From: JBEHYA01 sp048498415
GTDB taxonomy: Bacteria > Pseudomonadota > Alphaproteobacteria > UBA9219 > RGZA01
NCBI GenBank assembly: GCA_048498415.1
Contig: JBEHYA010000025.1
Span: forward strand, 1 to 22,012
Direction of reading: 5' to 3'
Length of the DNA: 22,012 bases
Both the position numbers and the translations under genes were made by a program. The notes under the pieces were generated by a model that ran no database searches, had not been told where the DNA came from, and worked only from the letters and a program-made list of their open reading frames with translations. Position 1 is the first letter of the stretch; each line of letters opens with the position of its first letter. Positions 1 to 8,112 of the stretch are shown here, one piece after another.

Positions 1-2007
1 GAAGGCTTGAAATCCATCGTCTCGAATTCCCTCATCTGGGGTTCGGGCTTCGTGTATGTGGATGGTAAAGCCGATACCGATCTGTGGGCGAATTTGTATT
101 CGCTTGCCCGCCGCTTTGGCCGCGACGACGATTTGCTGGTGCTCAATTACATGACCGGCAACTCGGACGACGCCTCGGTCTCGAATACCATGAACCCGTT
201 TGCCACCGGTTCGTCCTCGTTCCTTTCCAACATGCTGGTCAGCCTGATGCCGGATGCCGGCGGCGATAACGCGATGTGGAAAGAACGTGCGGTGGCGCTC
301 ATGTTCTCGCTCATGCCGGCGCTCACCTTCAAGCGCGATAAAAAGGGCATGCTCATGGATATCGAGAGCGTGCGCGATCATATTGAACTCAAGCCCATTG
401 TGCGCCTTTCCCGCGATCCCGATCTGCCGGAACGCATCATCCGCGGCCTGCAGGGTTATCTCTCCACGCTTCCCGGCTACGTCGATGAAGCGTTTGATAA
501 TGAGGGCAACGAAAAGCCGCCCAGCCCCGATGCGCCGATGTATGATTTACAAATCGCGCGCCAGCAACACGGCTATCTCTCGATGCAGTTCACCCGCGCG
601 CTGCAATCGCTCTCGAACGAATACGGCTACATCTTCAAGGCCCAGCTCGCGGATATCGACGTCATCGACGTGGTGCTCAATCGCCGCATTCTGATTACGC
701 TGGTCCCCGCCCTCGAAAAATCGCCGGATGAAGCGGCAAACTTGGGTAAAATCGTTGTGGCCTCGTTAAAAGGCATGATGGGCGCCACGCTGGGCGCCAC
801 GGTGGAAGGCACCTGGGAAGACGCCATCGAAAGCAAATCCACGCGTAGCCCGTCGCCTTATATGACCGTGTTCGACGAAGTGGGTTACTATACCGCGCAA
901 GGCATGGCGGTGATGGCCGCCCAGGCGCGCTCGCTGGGTTTCAGCCTGATTTTCGCGGCGCAGGATTTGCCCTCGATGGAAAAACGCGTGAAGCAGGAAG
1001 CGCAATCCATTCTCGCGAACTGCAACACGAAAATTTTCGGTAAACTGGAAGACCCCATCGATACCAAGAAATTCTTCCACGAACATGTGGGTACGGAATG
1101 GGTCGCCAAGACTACGGGCTTTACCACGCCGAACAACCTAGTCTCGTCGTTCTTCGTGAGTAACCCCTACATCGATAACCGCAACACCGGCGGTATTGAA
1201 GACGCTGCGCGCGCCGGCTACGACCATTTACGCAAGCAAAAGGAAGGGCAAGTGCATATGCTCTTCCAGCAATATCTGGTCGCGGCGCAAATTTTCCACG
1301 CGGAACCCAAACGCGTGCGTACGCTGCGCGTCCAGCGCATGCTGCCGGTGCCACCCAATAACAACACCACGCTCGCGCGCGACCGTTTAACGGGCGACCT
1401 TGCCGGCAAGATGGAGAAGGAGGATTGGACGGCCGCCAAAGCCACCACCCCGATGCCACCCGCCGAAGAAGTGAAGGTGCTCAGCGATAATTACGCCAGG
1501 CAAAGCAAGACCCACGATGCCGCGACGGCATCGATTGCCGCATTGGCCAGCATCCGCACGCTGGCGGAAAAAGCCAAAGCGGAGAAGGGCGCCGAAGAAG
1601 CCCGCACCCGCACGCAAACGCCCCCGCCTACAGCCGAAGCGCCGCGCGCCAAAACAAATGCGCCGCAGGCCGCGCAGCAGCCGGCTGGTAAAGTGGACCG
1701 CTTTGCCCTGCCCGACGAGCGCGACGATCTGCCGCAGCAGACCGCCATGGAAGCGCAGGATGAAGAGATGAACATGCCGGCCGGCGGCAACGAGTTCGAT
1801 TACAAGCCGCGCGCCGCCAGCAAGCTGCGTAAAATGGGTGTGGGCCTGGAAGATATCGCTGCCATCAAGCCGCAGGATATCGCCGCCAAGACCGACGAAG
1901 CCAAGCTGCCCGAACTTTCCGCCGATATCGCCGCCATTCTGCAGAAAGGCGCCAAGGATATCTCGAACGCCCTGTTTACCGGCAAAACCGGGGAAGGCGA
2001 AGAATAG
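1..2007 (+). CDS. dotL: DotL/IcmO/TrbC-like type IVB coupling ATPase, 5' partial
   Basis: Type IV coupling protein that recruits substrates to a Dot/Icm or IncI-type secretion channel at the inner membrane. The reading frame is open at the left edge; 668 residues are visible. The first residues (GLKSIVSNSLIWGSGFVYVD) match the segment that directly follows the P-loop in this family, so the Walker A and N-terminal membrane helices lie upstream of the window. A Walker B-like YMTVFDEVG is near visible residue 290, followed by AAQARSLGFSLIFAAQD, a typical segment of DotL/TrbC ATPases. After about residue 460 the sequence becomes an Ala/Pro/Lys/Glu-rich, probably disordered tail; in Legionella the DotL C-terminus binds the IcmS/IcmW adaptors, but I cannot see a recognisable adaptor motif here. 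Family confident; the exact subgroup (DotL versus TrbC) is not separable by eye. Confidence 0.9.
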   Translation, partial: EGLKSIVSNSLIWGSGFVYVDGKADTDLWANLYSLARRFGRDDDLLVLNYMTGNSDDASVSNTMNPFATGSSSFLSNMLVSLMPDAGGDNAMWKERAVALMFSLMPALTFKRDKKGMLMDIESVRDHIELKPIVRLSRDPDLPERIIRGLQGYLSTLPGYVDEAFDNEGNEKPPSPDAPMYDLQIARQQHGYLSMQFTRALQSLSNEYGYIFKAQLADIDVIDVVLNRRILITLVPALEKSPDEAANLGKIVVASLKGMMGATLGATVEGTWEDAIESKSTRSPSPYMTVFDEVGYYTAQGMAVMAAQARSLGFSLIFAAQDLPSMEKRVKQEAQSILANCNTKIFGKLEDPIDTKKFFHEHVGTEWVAKTTGFTTPNNLVSSFFVSNPYIDNRNTGGIEDAARAGYDHLRKQKEGQVHMLFQQYLVAAQIFHAEPKRVRTLRVQRMLPVPPNNNTTLARDRLTGDLAGKMEKEDWTAAKATTPMPPAEEVKVLSDNYARQSKTHDAATASIAALASIRTLAEKAKAEKGAEEARTRTQTPPPTAEAPRAKTNAPQAAQQPAGKVDRFALPDERDDLPQQTAMEAQDEEMNMPAGGNEFDYKPRAASKLRKMGVGLEDIAAIKPQDIAAKTDEAKLPELSADIAAILQKGAKDISNALFTGKTGEGEE

Positions 2008-2053
2008 GGCGGCGAAGAGCAGGGGCCGGGAATAAAAATTAAGCCTTTCATTT

Positions 2054-2080
2054 TTTACTATCGCGAAACTGTGATATAGT
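2054..2080 (+). promoter_or_regulatory. possible sigma-70 promoter ahead of exported-protein cluster
   Basis: TTTACT (2054-2059) and TATAGT (2075-2080) are separated by 15 bp in an AT-rich patch after dotL. If used, transcription would begin near 2087, which would make the ATG at 2088 almost leaderless and favour an internal start for the next gene. The spacer is short, so this is a weak prediction. Confidence 0.28.
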
Positions 2081-2087
2081 TAAAATA

Positions 2088-2678
2088 ATGCGTCATCAGG
2101 CTTTCGGGAAAAGGATGCTTCATTTGCCGCACATGGGTTTTCGCACCGCTCCTGCCGCAATCGCGCTGCTTCTTGCGTTTGTTGCCACGCCCGCTTTTGC
2201 CGATGGTGGCCGGCATTACTGCGATAGCACTATCAAGGCCGATCTGATCAACCAGTCGCACGCCCAGTATGGCGACCGCACCGAAGAAATCGACGATAAC
2301 TGGCAGGAACCCAACAGCATCGATAATTCATTCTGCGGCGGGTCGTTCTATACCAACCTGTTCAACCAGCGGCTGAATGCGTCGCTGAACGTTAGCCTGA
2401 TGGGCTGGATCCAGAGCTTCCTGACCAATCAGGCAAGCCAGATCTGCCAGCAGGCCATTTCGTCGGTGATGTCGTCGTTCAATTCGGCCGCGAATGCCAC
2501 CAACGCCTGCTCCACCCAGACCGCGCAAACGGTGAATTCGACGGAATCCGCGCTGCAGCTCATTCAGCGCCTTGACCCCAACTACCTGCAGCAGGTCTAT
2601 GCTAACCCCAATTACAACGACTGCTATCTTGCCAAGGCAATTGATAACTGGATGAAGCTGCATCCGAATGCGAGATAA
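2088..2678 (+). CDS. exported Cys-containing protein of unknown function (1)
   Basis: Not recognised. A Sec signal peptide is clear (hydrophobic AIALLLAFVATP then AFA before DGG), so the product is periplasmic or secreted. The mature part has five cysteines (HYC, SFC, QIC, NAC, NDC) and is rich in Asn, Gln and Ser, with an amphipathic central stretch around GWIQSFLTNQ. The coordinates give the longest frame. The true start may be the TTG at 2124, which has AAGGA at 2111-2115 at good spacing, or the ATG at 2133; either gives a signal peptide of normal length. The stop is 4 bp before the next gene, so the two are probably co-translated. The position between the coupling ATPase and the other secretion genes suggests a periplasmic accessory of the system; this is inference. 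Confidence 0.75.
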   Translation: MRHQAFGKRMLHLPHMGFRTAPAAIALLLAFVATPAFADGGRHYCDSTIKADLINQSHAQYGDRTEEIDDNWQEPNSIDNSFCGGSFYTNLFNQRLNASLNVSLMGWIQSFLTNQASQICQQAISSVMSSFNSAANATNACSTQTAQTVNSTESALQLIQRLDPNYLQQVYANPNYNDCYLAKAIDNWMKLHPNAR

Positions 2679-2682
2679 GCCC

Positions 2683-4041
2683 ATGAAAAAAACATCTCAT
2701 CCTGTTCCGCGTTTTCTTGTCATCGGGTTGTTCGGCCTGGCGCTGGCGCCCGCGCCCGCCCATGCCGCCGATATTTTCACCACCTGCTGCAACCAGCTTG
2801 TGCAGCTGCTCCAGCAGATCGATACCGACCTGAATAATTTCCATGCCGATAACCATCAGGGCCAGCTGGATCAGCTGAACAGCGCGCGCGAAAACGCCGA
2901 TTACCTGGGCCGCGTCTATTCCGATGTCACCAAGCAGCAAAGCAAGGTGGATGCGAAAGCGGATTACCCCGATCCCACCGGCCACGCCTGCGCGGTCGCC
3001 ACGCTTAGCCAAAGCGACAGCGCGCGCGATGTGGCAAGCCATGTCGCCATCTTCAAGCTGGATGCCGCGCTGGGCACCCTGTTCACCAACCGCGATAGCG
3101 GCAACAGCAATTACCAGGCGCGTATTTTGAAAGCAGCGTGCAACATGGCCGCGGTAGGCCCGGATCGCCACGGCGATAAAATGTGCAATGTGCCGGTCGA
3201 TGCCAATCTGAAAGACCGGGATATTCTTTTGGCCCGCGCGATCACGGGCGATCCGTGCATCCCGCTGGATCCCGACAAGGTAGCGGTGGAATTGCAACGC
3301 ATTGCTACAACCGATAGCTACACCCCGTCCGATCCGGTGCTGCGCGAAGCCACGCTCGCCATGCTGCTTATTCACCGTTACCTGCGCACCGATCAGCCGG
3401 CCTATCCCTTTAACAACGATGCGAATACGCAAAACGGCATGCTGCGCGTGACCCAGATGACCGACAGCGTGGCGCGCCGCCAGTCGAGCAACCAGGCGCT
3501 ATTAAATGCGCTCGATTACCATGCCTGTTATAGCAAAGCCTTCCTGCCTGATTGCACGAAGGGCGATGCGCAGGCGCGCCAGTATCTGGCGCTGGTGGCG
3601 ACCCCCAGCAATTTCCTGCCCGACAGCAACTACTGCCTCAGCCAGTGGCAGATGGATCTGGCCAAGAACATCGAAGACCGCGAAACGCTGAAGGATTATC
3701 ACCCCGGCGGCAAAGGGCTGGCCGACATCGCCAACAACACGCTGCTCAGCAATATTCACGAGCGCGAAAAGCACCGCGACGATATCGACAACGCCGCCGC
3801 GCTGGCCATCACGGAAAAGAATGCCGACTACACGGCTTCGCAGACCGGCCGCGCGCCAGCCATAGCGGATGCCGCGCACCCGGACATGGTGGATGCCATG
3901 AAGCGCCTGACCCGCGCGCTGGAACGTATCGCCCCGGCCATGGAAACCCCGCGCAGCGTCAGCGCCCCGGCGCCGGCCGCGCCGCCCGCACGGCAAGACG
4001 TGCTGCTGCCGCTGCCCAGCAGCTATTCCATCAGCCAGTAA
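2683..4041 (+). CDS. exported Cys-rich protein of unknown function (2)
   Basis: Not recognised; 452 residues. The start at 2683 gives a compact signal peptide beginning MKKTSHPVPRF and ending AHA near residue 28; an in-frame ATG at 2668 would lengthen it and overlap the previous gene. The mature protein begins with a CC pair (TTCCNQL) and has nine cysteines in all, spread through the first two thirds. It looks mostly helical, with a Pro/Ala-rich C-terminal tail after about residue 425. The absence of further hydrophobic segments suggests a soluble periplasmic protein. It follows the first exported gene by 4 bp and so is probably in its operon. The even number of potential disulfides cannot be settled because the cysteine count is odd. 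Confidence 0.78.
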   Translation: MKKTSHPVPRFLVIGLFGLALAPAPAHAADIFTTCCNQLVQLLQQIDTDLNNFHADNHQGQLDQLNSARENADYLGRVYSDVTKQQSKVDAKADYPDPTGHACAVATLSQSDSARDVASHVAIFKLDAALGTLFTNRDSGNSNYQARILKAACNMAAVGPDRHGDKMCNVPVDANLKDRDILLARAITGDPCIPLDPDKVAVELQRIATTDSYTPSDPVLREATLAMLLIHRYLRTDQPAYPFNNDANTQNGMLRVTQMTDSVARRQSSNQALLNALDYHACYSKAFLPDCTKGDAQARQYLALVATPSNFLPDSNYCLSQWQMDLAKNIEDRETLKDYHPGGKGLADIANNTLLSNIHEREKHRDDIDNAAALAITEKNADYTASQTGRAPAIADAAHPDMVDAMKRLTRALERIAPAMETPRSVSAPAPAAPPARQDVLLPLPSSYSISQ

Positions 4042-4115
4042 GCCGGAACTACCGGAAACCCTGATTCCATGCGGCCACACCGGCCTCACGGCAGGTCGTT
4101 CCGCGAAAGTAAATT

Positions 4116-4133
4116 AATCCTTCATTAAGGGTT
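4116..4133. repeat. 7-bp stem hairpin in intergenic region
   Basis: AATCCTT (4116-4122) can pair with AAGGGTT (4127-4133) across a CATT loop, allowing one G-U pair. There is no following T-run, so it is not a typical terminator. It lies in the 147-bp gap between exported proteins 2 and 3. Confidence 0.35.
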
Positions 4134-4146
4134 GAAGCGCAAATTC

Positions 4147-4164
4147 GATTCAATTTTATGAATC
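4147..4164. promoter_or_regulatory. operator-like 18-bp inverted repeat
   Basis: GATTCA (4147-4152) and TGAATC (4159-4164) are a perfect inverted repeat with a 6-bp AT spacer, 24 bp ahead of the next start codon. This fits a dimeric regulator site in the leader of exported protein 3, but no regulator gene is in view. Confidence 0.35.
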
Positions 4165-4188
4165 TGGAACGGGAGCTTCGACCCACGC

Positions 4189-4818
4189 ATGGCCCATCCC
4201 TCGCTGGCGCGCTGCGCCGTTTTTTTCGCAGTTCTTTGTTTCAGCGCGCTGGCGCTGCCCGCGCAGGCCAATGTTGCCGGTGTTGATCCCAGCATTGCCA
4301 TGACCTATGCAGATGCCCGTAACATCACGGCGCGCGATTTCCACGGTGCGCTGGTGAAGGTCAATAATCCGCCCAGCGACCCGAATAACGCCATTCCGGA
4401 TACCAGCCCGTCGCTCAAAAACATGGTCAATAATTCGACCTATGAAGCGAATAATTTTCCCATCGCAAAAAATTACACCGACTCATTGCTGAGCAATTTC
4501 ACCAGCATGATGAGCCAGTTCGGCGGCTTTGGCAAAGATGGCCTGATACCTACCAATAATAACAATAATAATAAGGTTAGCAATGCCGCGACGAATGACA
4601 GCGGTACGCCGCTGGCCAACAATATCGGTGCAACCAATAGCGGCCCACTCCTTGCGACCGCGATCGCAGGCGGCGGGGGTAGTGTGTGCCCCACCGACAA
4701 GCGCCGCGTCTCGTGCGACGAAGGCAATTACGCTGCGAAAAATCCCTCAGCGCTCAGCGTGCCAACCTATAACCAGCCGGCGTTGAAGACAATTTGTAAC
4801 GATGGTAGCTGCCAGTAA
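4189..4818 (+). CDS. exported Asn-rich protein of unknown function (3)
   Basis: Not recognised; 209 residues. A signal peptide (hydrophobic CAVFFAVLCFSALALP, then AQA before NVAG) directs it out of the cytoplasm. The mature part is unusually rich in Asn, Ser and Thr and holds a run of six Asn encoded by AAT/AAC triplets (4555-4572). Four cysteines lie near the C-terminus as two close pairs (VCPTDKRRVSC and ICNDGSC), suggesting two local disulfides. No strong Shine-Dalgarno is visible at the correct spacing; GGGAG is about 15 bp upstream. A preceding 147-bp gap holds two inverted repeats, so transcription may restart or be regulated here. The next gene's ribosome site overlaps this stop codon, indicating coupling. 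Confidence 0.75.
   Translation: MAHPSLARCAVFFAVLCFSALALPAQANVAGVDPSIAMTYADARNITARDFHGALVKVNNPPSDPNNAIPDTSPSLKNMVNNSTYEANNFPIAKNYTDSLLSNFTSMMSQFGGFGKDGLIPTNNNNNNKVSNAATNDSGTPLANNIGATNSGPLLATAIAGGGGSVCPTDKRRVSCDEGNYAAKNPSALSVPTYNQPALKTICNDGSCQ
4555..4572 (+). repeat. AAT/AAC trinucleotide run
   Basis: Six consecutive Asn codons (five AAT, one AAC), continuing into AAG. Changes in copy number would stay in frame and alter only a linker-like Asn run. Confidence 0.7.
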
Positions 4819-4827
4819 GGAAACACC

Positions 4828-6471
4828 ATGAAAAAAATCCTTGTCGTCCTTTTCATGCTGGCATTCACGGTGCACAACGCATCCGCGGATACGATCCCTC
4901 CCACTACGGGCGGAGGCGGCGGTCCTTATTGGCCGGATTTAACGGCCCAGGTGCACACATCAAACAATACTGACGCCACGGCAAAAGGTGTGGCGAGTTT
5001 GCTGAGCCAAGGCCCGGCCATCGCGCAGCACGAAAATGTCGTGCGCATCGGCGCGGCGGGTTACATGGCTATGGAAGGCTGGTCAACCCAGAATAAGGAT
5101 TGGGGCAAGGAGGCCTATACAAAAACCGCACCATTCTATGGCCCCTATGTTGCCATGAGCAATTCCATGACGGAAGGCGTCGGCCAGACGACCGGCTATA
5201 ACCGCATGGCGCTTTACGCCGCACTCTCGAATTACCCGCCCGATACCAAAAAACATGGTGCCGGCGGTCATATGGCCGAACTCACCGCGATACTGAAATA
5301 CGCGTGCGATGCGCATGTGCTGCCGCAGAATTACGCGCAGGCGCTCGCCAATTTCCAGGCGTTCAGTGGCTGCGCGGGCGTCAATCCGGGGGTGAATGTC
5401 GCCAACTGTCTCGATCCGTCTTCGGTGGCCAATCTGGAGAAGGGCGCACCCCTCAAGGCCGGCCAGCCAGCAATGAAAGCGATGGCATGCTCGGTGCTAA
5501 TCAAGAGCGCGGGCGAAGGTGCCGTGACGCGCGTGGCCATGTACAACGCCCGCAACATCAACGAGATGATGGCGATGGAACAGCGCGAGATGCAAGATAA
5601 GCGTTACGCCGCCAATCCGCGCGCGCAGTTGCAGCCCGCCGTTTATTCGGGCGTCGTCGATAAGGACCTGTTCATCCGTGTCGACAACGAGAATGCAGCC
5701 GAGTCCGTCCAGTCGACTTTCCGTGCCGCGACGATGGATATCTCGCGCCACCAGAACCGCGAAGGCCTCTATGCTTTGTGGGGCCCCAATGTGATGGCGG
5801 AAAACGGCGGCGATGATAAGAACAAATGGCTGGAACAGGCTTTTACTGCTGCCGGCGGCAAGCCATGCCGTGAATCCGCCAGTTACATGCCCAGCCAGAA
5901 CTGTGCTGACCAAATGCACGCGTTGGCCGGCTGGTACGCCAGCAACCAGATGAACAGCAGCCTGGCATCAGAAGGTGAAGCCAACAGCGCTACTGCGACG
6001 AATATGAACACACTGCAGCAGATCATCGCGCGTTCGAATGCCACGGCGTCGGCGCCTACGAATACGGGCTTCTCGGAATCCCTGCAGGCGGTCGCGCAGA
6101 TGCTGGGCTCACCCACCTACATCGCTTACCTGCAGCATATGACACCGGCGGAAGCCGAACAGATCGCGCAGGATGCGCGCGCGTTGGCAGAAGACGGTGA
6201 CAAGCTGATCGCAACAAATCTTCTGGATTTCTATCACCAGGCCAACGGCGTTGTGCAATATGCCGAGAACGATGTGAAGAAGGCGCCGGAAGACATGCAG
6301 CTGAGCGATGCGCTGGAAAAATCCGGCGTCGATATCGCAAGCCTGATGCCGGTGAGTTATGGGCAGAAGCCGGCGATGTATACGGCGCTTCTTCCCACGC
6401 TGCTCGATCAGGCGCACGATACGCTTATGGCGCGCCGCAGCACCGAGCCGCAGACCGCGCAGGCCCAGTGA
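4828..6471 (+). CDS. large exported protein of unknown function (4)
   Basis: Not recognised; 547 residues. The start is well supported: TAAGGA (4816-4821) overlaps the previous stop codon and is 6 bp from the ATG. A short signal peptide (MKKILVVLFMLAFTVHNASA) is followed by a Gly-rich TTGGGGGPYWPDL segment. The rest appears helical and soluble, with six cysteines between about residues 150 and 355 (YAC, SGC, ANC, MAC, KPC, QNC), and a Pro/Gln tail. No catalytic motif stands out. It closes the group of four exported genes and is followed by a 273-bp gap. As the largest member it could be a structural or tip-like periplasmic component, but nothing in the sequence shows that directly. Confidence 0.8.
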   Translation: MKKILVVLFMLAFTVHNASADTIPPTTGGGGGPYWPDLTAQVHTSNNTDATAKGVASLLSQGPAIAQHENVVRIGAAGYMAMEGWSTQNKDWGKEAYTKTAPFYGPYVAMSNSMTEGVGQTTGYNRMALYAALSNYPPDTKKHGAGGHMAELTAILKYACDAHVLPQNYAQALANFQAFSGCAGVNPGVNVANCLDPSSVANLEKGAPLKAGQPAMKAMACSVLIKSAGEGAVTRVAMYNARNINEMMAMEQREMQDKRYAANPRAQLQPAVYSGVVDKDLFIRVDNENAAESVQSTFRAATMDISRHQNREGLYALWGPNVMAENGGDDKNKWLEQAFTAAGGKPCRESASYMPSQNCADQMHALAGWYASNQMNSSLASEGEANSATATNMNTLQQIIARSNATASAPTNTGFSESLQAVAQMLGSPTYIAYLQHMTPAEAEQIAQDARALAEDGDKLIATNLLDFYHQANGVVQYAENDVKKAPEDMQLSDALEKSGVDIASLMPVSYGQKPAMYTALLPTLLDQAHDTLMARRSTEPQTAQAQ

Positions 6472-6744
6472 GCTGGCGCAGTTAGCGACTTCAAATTAGA
6501 CGAATAAGTGAATTGGCGGGTGCGGGGCCCAGTGCTCTCTTGCTCCCCCTTGCGCTTCCCGTTCCAATCTCGTAACAAATCGGTTAATCTTTTATTTATA
6601 AAGCAATTGTTACCTCGTATGTTGGCAACACCAGTGTTTCTGGCGCTGGCATGAGCGGAATTGAGGCAATTCGCGCCTATTATCGTTTTCGCAACATGCG
6701 GCCTTTTATAGTTGTTCTTTAAGCTTGGTTTTTGACGGTTCTGA
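6472..6744. other. 273-bp intergenic region with small inverted repeats
   Basis: No gene seen on either strand. The sequence is AT-richer than its flanks. It contains a perfect inverted repeat GAATTG-AGG-CAATTC (6658-6672) and an imperfect one, CCAGTG with CGCTGG (6631-6649). No clear terminator follows the upstream gene and no convincing -35/-10 pair was found, although the region must be the leader of the next transcription unit if there is a break here. Confidence 0.5.
6658..6672. promoter_or_regulatory. operator-like inverted repeat
   Basis: GAATTG and CAATTC are perfect inverted hexamers 3 bp apart, 72 bp ahead of the next start codon. Possible repressor or activator site; no direct evidence of use. 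Confidence 0.3.
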
Positions 6745-7626
6745 ATGACTGACGCGGCCCTGAAAAACATTATTCCCGATAGTGCCGAGACGGGTAAACC
6801 GCTCTCCGGCCCCCGCGCCGAATTGCATGCGCGCGTTGCCGTCCTCAAGAACGTCGTCACGCCTTTACTGCAAGCCATCGGTGAAGTGAACCGCGCCGCG
6901 AAATCGGCCACGCCGCCCACGGGTGAAGAAGAAGCCGCCACGCTGGCCTCGCTGGTCTCGGGCGCGCTGGCATTGTCGGAAGCAACTGCGAATACAATCG
7001 CCGGCGGCAGCGAGCCGCTGGATGATACCGTGCGCTGGGGCATCGTCTCGGCCTCCACCCATAATATTGCCGCAACTTTCCGTTCCACGGGCCGCGTCAC
7101 CGGCGCCGATGAAGCGCAGCGTTTAGCCGCCGCCGTATTCGAACACAAAGACAAATTCCAGAGCCAGAGCGTGGCGCCGGGCGAAAGCCTGCCCAACACG
7201 CTTGGCACCTTCCGCGCCCGCATGCTGGAAGCGCTGGTGCCGGTGGTCAATGCCATCGCCCAATATGCCTTTGGCCGCGCCGAGCACGTGATGCTGAGCC
7301 AGGTCGCCGACCGTTTATTGAAAACCGCCGATCAAGTAACGCGTTCACTCGCGCCCGCTGGCTGCACGCCGCGCGACTGGCGCCTGCTGTGCTGGAGCGT
7401 TTTACAGGCCGCCGGCTTTCTCTATTCCGACTGCCATTTCGCCGAAGCGGATCGCTTGCTGTACATGGATAAGGAAGAACGCGATGCGTACTTCCAGCAG
7501 CACGACATGATGCCGCCGCTCACCTTCGTGTGGCAGGCCTTCGATCAGCGCATGGCGATGCTGGCAACACTGATTACGTATTTGGATATTCCGGAATCCG
7601 CCCGGCTTGATGAACAGCGGTTATGA
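6745..7626 (+). CDS. soluble helical protein of unknown function
   Basis: Not recognised; 293 residues. No signal peptide or membrane segment, so it is probably cytoplasmic, unlike the four genes before it. The sequence is Ala/Leu/Val-rich and looks fully alpha-helical, with a hydrophobic central block (MLEALVPVVNAIAQYAFG), a conserved-looking GCTPRDWRLLCWSVLQAAGF segment, and an acidic stretch DKEERDAYFQQHD near the end. The Shine-Dalgarno is weak. It ends 15 bp ahead of the transglycosylase gene, which has its own strong ribosome site, so the two are probably one operon. A cytosolic partner of the coupling or secretion ATPases is possible from its position only; I see no similarity to IcmS or IcmW. 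Confidence 0.78.
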   Translation: MTDAALKNIIPDSAETGKPLSGPRAELHARVAVLKNVVTPLLQAIGEVNRAAKSATPPTGEEEAATLASLVSGALALSEATANTIAGGSEPLDDTVRWGIVSASTHNIAATFRSTGRVTGADEAQRLAAAVFEHKDKFQSQSVAPGESLPNTLGTFRARMLEALVPVVNAIAQYAFGRAEHVMLSQVADRLLKTADQVTRSLAPAGCTPRDWRLLCWSVLQAAGFLYSDCHFAEADRLLYMDKEERDAYFQQHDMMPPLTFVWQAFDQRMAMLATLITYLDIPESARLDEQRL

Positions 7627-7641
7627 TGGTGGAGGCGTAAC

Positions 7642-8112
7642 ATGACTCCCGTACAGATTTTCGCCGCGTGCCTGGTGATGGCATCGCAGACCTATCAGGT
7701 GCCGCCGCAGGTGATGGTGGGCATTCTCCATGTGGAAGGCGGCCGCATCGGCCAGGAAGCCGGCCCCAATATTAACGGCACCTATGATTTAGGCCCCATG
7801 CAGGTCAATACGCATTGGCTGCCTGATTTATCGCGCTACTGGAAAGTCGATCAACGCACCGCACGTTCATGGGTGCGCGATGATGCGTGCGTGAACGTGC
7901 ATGTGGCCGCATGGATCTTGCGCCAGAAGCTGGAAGAAGCGGGCGGCAATTTATATAACGGCATCGCGCGCTACCATTCCGCCACGCCGGGTCTTGGCGG
8001 GCAATATGCCGCCAAGGTCATCCGCGCGATGGAGCGGCAAGGTCTTATCGATTACGGCGACGGCCAGACGCGTTCGCCGGCCTCTGCCCGCCTGAAGGTC
8101 GCTGAAAAATGA
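7642..8112 (+). CDS. VirB1/TrbN-like lytic transglycosylase
   Basis: Peptidoglycan-cleaving enzyme of the SLT/lysozyme-like fold that makes room for secretion or pilus assemblies. In 156 residues it has the expected motifs in order: a helix carrying the likely catalytic Glu32 (GILHVEGG), then NGTYDLGPMQVNTHWLP (about 46-62), the GxMQ-type signature, and a C-terminal NGIARYHSATPG segment typical of conjugation-associated members. There is only a weak N-terminal hydrophobic helix and no clear cleavage site, so export may depend on a non-classical signal or the secretion system itself. The start is supported by GGTGGAGG (7628-7635). Its stop overlaps the next start as ATGA, indicating translational coupling. 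Confidence 0.88.
   Translation: MTPVQIFAACLVMASQTYQVPPQVMVGILHVEGGRIGQEAGPNINGTYDLGPMQVNTHWLPDLSRYWKVDQRTARSWVRDDACVNVHVAAWILRQKLEEAGGNLYNGIARYHSATPGLGGQYAAKVIRAMERQGLIDYGDGQTRSPASARLKVAEK

Noticed and set aside
2602..3432. 276-codon open frame on the - strand opposite exported protein 2
   Set aside because: The + strand gene has a signal peptide and spacing consistent with its operon; the - strand frame has no ribosome site or plausible protein features.
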